NCBI GenBank assembly: GCA_903882345.1
Contig: CAIRWO010000146.1
Span: forward strand, 1-7,225
Origin: Candidatus Omnitrophota bacterium
Lineage (GTDB): Bacteria > Omnitrophota > Gorgyraeia > Gygaellales > Profunditerraquicolaceae
Length of the DNA: 7,225 bases
Direction: 5' to 3'
Position 1 is the stretch's first letter; each line of letters begins with the position of its first letter. A program made the position numbers and the translations under genes. The notes beneath the pieces are model-generated. The model searched no databases. It saw only the letters and a list, made by a program, of their open reading frames with translations, and was not told the origin of the DNA. This document shows positions 6,058-7,225 of the stretch, piece by piece.

Positions 6058-6502
6058 TATTTTTTAAAGTTTTAAGATAGGCCTTCCTGTCCTGGACCGC
6101 CTTTTTAACTCTCATGCCCACAGCGAACCCGCCTAAACCTTCGGACTCTGCTTTATGGGCCGCGCCGGATGCGATCCGCGCCGCTTCTAAAGTATTATCT
6201 CCGTTTGCCACCAGCTCTGCCACGGCAGCTACGGCATTCTTTAATGCCCTCAGCCTTACCCCCTCTTTCCAGAGATCCAATAAAACAGTTTTTATATCGG
6301 TTATTGATGCTGCGGAGGAGATCATTCTTTTTACCGAATTCTCTGTGACCCTGATAAATTCATCGGACACGCCTTGTTTTTTCAGTTCCGAATTTAATTG
6401 TTCAAATCTATTGTCGATTGTTTTACAATATCCCGGGAAGACGACAAATAAAACAAATATAATGAAGATAATAACTACGGGGAAAGCATCTTTTCTTTGC
6501 AC
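6050..6502 (-). CDS. Exported or membrane-anchored protein of unknown function
   Basis: I do not recognise this 150-aa protein. It has a short positive N-terminus (MQRKD), a strongly hydrophobic stretch (about 8-24) ending FPGYC, and then a soluble, Ala- and Lys-rich, predicted helical region. The Cys at 26 is preceded by Tyr, so it is not a good lipobox; a cleaved signal peptide or a single anchor helix is more likely, with the rest outside the cytoplasm. The C-terminal part (104-150) has regular Ala/Glu/Lys spacing suggesting amphipathic helices. The start is GTG at 6502 with AAAGG six bases upstream; the nearby ATG belongs to another frame. It overlaps the radical SAM gene by 28 bases and the hydrolase gene by 8, so all three are likely cotranslated. 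Confidence 0.72.
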   Translation of the reverse strand: MQRKDAFPVVIIFIIFVLFVVFPGYCKTIDNRFEQLNSELKKQGVSDEFIRVTENSVKRMISSAASITDIKTVLLDLWKEGVRLRALKNAVAAVAELVANGDNTLEAARIASGAAHKAESEGLGGFAVGMRVKKAVQDRKAYLKTLKNNV

Positions 6503-7225
6503 AGGTGACCTTTTGCCTTTTGCAATCTTTCAGGAAACTTATCTTTTTTAAACTGCGAAGTCCATTTCTTCATAATCATCCATCCGCCAAAACGGATCAG
6601 GTCATTGCGCCATGGCCGGTACCATTTTCTCCATCCCGATTCAATATTATGCAAAAAGAAAATTAAAGCGGGAAAAGAAAATATATTTAACATTATCATA
6701 AATACATATTTGAATTGGTAAAATCTACCCATGATCTTCCTGCTGGAAAGCTGCATTTCTTCGGCAGTCATCGGCGCGTCAGGTTCGAAAAGAGGGAAGT
6801 TTCCGTCATAATATTCCCAGCCGACATCCTGGAGCGGATAGATCCTGTTTTGCCTGTTGAGCCTGTGCCTTAATTCTGTACCGGCAAGCGGGCCCGGCAA
6901 CAAAATTTGTATTGTGTCAATTTTAGCTTTCCTGATAAAACTCTTGAAACGCTTTATGCGCTCTGCTGCCGGCATTTTAAAATCCACGCCTTCTTTTAAT
7001 GGGTAGCCAAAGATAAACATTCCGTGCACTAAAAATCCAAATTTATGATACACCTTTGTCATGGCTAACATGTCTTCAGGCATTAAATGCTTATTCATCG
7101 CCTTTAGCTCTTCTTCAATCGGCGACTCAAAGCCAATGGCTACCGTATTAATGCCCGCCTGGCGCATCGCAGAAAGAAGTTGGGGGTCTTTGGCTTTATC
7201 CAGCCTTATCTGAACGGTCACATCC
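6475..7225 (-). CDS. Radical SAM protein, probably B12-binding class, C-terminal part (5' end beyond the window)
   Basis: The frame is open to the right edge, so the N-terminus, including any cobalamin-binding domain and the CxxxCxxC cluster motif, is not visible. The 249 visible residues start with the later half of a radical SAM barrel: TVQIRLD, then AGINTVAIGFES and HGMFIFGYP, the strand motifs seen in BchE/methyltransferase-like B12-radical SAM proteins. They continue with LLPGPLAGTELRHRL, a WEYYDGN segment and a hydrophobic stretch (about residues 172-195 of the visible part) next to a Trp-rich stretch including GWRKWYRPWRND. The family typically methylates, cyclises or rearranges lipids, pigments or natural products. 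The substrate cannot be told, though the membrane-active tail and the RhlA-like neighbour hint at a lipid. The stop at 6475 lies inside the next gene (28-base overlap). Confidence 0.85.
   Translation of the reverse strand, partial: DVTVQIRLDKAKDPQLLSAMRQAGINTVAIGFESPIEEELKAMNKHLMPEDMLAMTKVYHKFGFLVHGMFIFGYPLKEGVDFKMPAAERIKRFKSFIRKAKIDTIQILLPGPLAGTELRHRLNRQNRIYPLQDVGWEYYDGNFPLFEPDAPMTAEEMQLSSRKIMGRFYQFKYVFMIMLNIFSFPALIFFLHNIESGWRKWYRPWRNDLIRFGGWMIMKKWTSQFKKDKFPERLQKAKGHLCKEKMLSP

Noticed and set aside
6425..6502. Lipoprotein signal in the 150-aa protein (FPGYC)
   Set aside because: Tyr precedes the Cys and the -3 position is Pro, so it does not fit a lipobox; a signal peptide or anchor helix is more likely.
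1..7225. Mobile elements, CRISPR, tRNA or rRNA genes
   Set aside because: No terminal inverted repeats, transposase motifs, regularly spaced repeats or RNA-gene structures were found on either strand.

Overview
The window reads as a compact, chromosomal bacterial region. Coding density is high, short overlaps are frequent, and base composition looks moderate and even. The gene repertoire is Gram-negative-like: a prepilin, a long multidomain sensor kinase, a cobalamin-type radical SAM protein, and a small Cys/His protein coupled to a DEAD-box helicase. From general familiarity I would guess an uncultured lineage such as Candidatus Omnitrophota (PVC group). No rRNA or marker gene here tests that, so it is a guess.

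Layout. Positions 1-1868 (minus, running off the left edge) encode a PAS-histidine kinase whose C-terminus carries a GGDEF-like fold without its active-site motif, followed by a PilZ (c-di-GMP receptor) domain. A 278-base intergenic region separates it from a divergent single type IV pilin-like gene (2147-2512, plus). That region holds a pilin promoter, a weak kinase promoter and an intrinsic-terminator-like hairpin directly in front of the kinase ribosome binding site. Converging on the pilin is a four-gene minus-strand operon: a 49-aa Cys/His zinc-finger-like protein (4896-5045), a RhlE-like DEAD-box RNA helicase (3619-4899), a PlsC-type acyltransferase (2899-3615) and a DUF4870 membrane protein (2538-2879). 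It is preceded by a near-consensus sigma-70 promoter and a second leader terminator hairpin. Further right, also on minus, three overlapping genes form another operon: the C-terminal part of a radical SAM protein (6475 to the right edge), a 150-aa exported or membrane-anchored protein of unknown function (6050-6502), and an alpha/beta hydrolase closely resembling RhlA (5200-6057).

How the parts may work together (inference). The kinase/PilZ protein and the divergent pilin suggest a link between c-di-GMP, phosphorelay signalling and a surface fibre. The helicase operon joins RNA remodelling with phospholipid synthesis and a membrane protein, which would suit a growth or cold/envelope-stress unit. 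Its leader hairpin suggests control by premature termination. The right-hand operon looks like lipid or secondary metabolism: an RhlA-like enzyme would use 3-hydroxyacyl thioesters. The most notable points are the five-domain kinase with a dead cyclase-like module, the two attenuator-like leaders on the same strand, the very small zinc-finger-like gene fused by stop/start overlap to the helicase, and the RhlA-like enzyme outside the usual rhamnolipid context. No mobile element, CRISPR array, tRNA or rRNA was seen.
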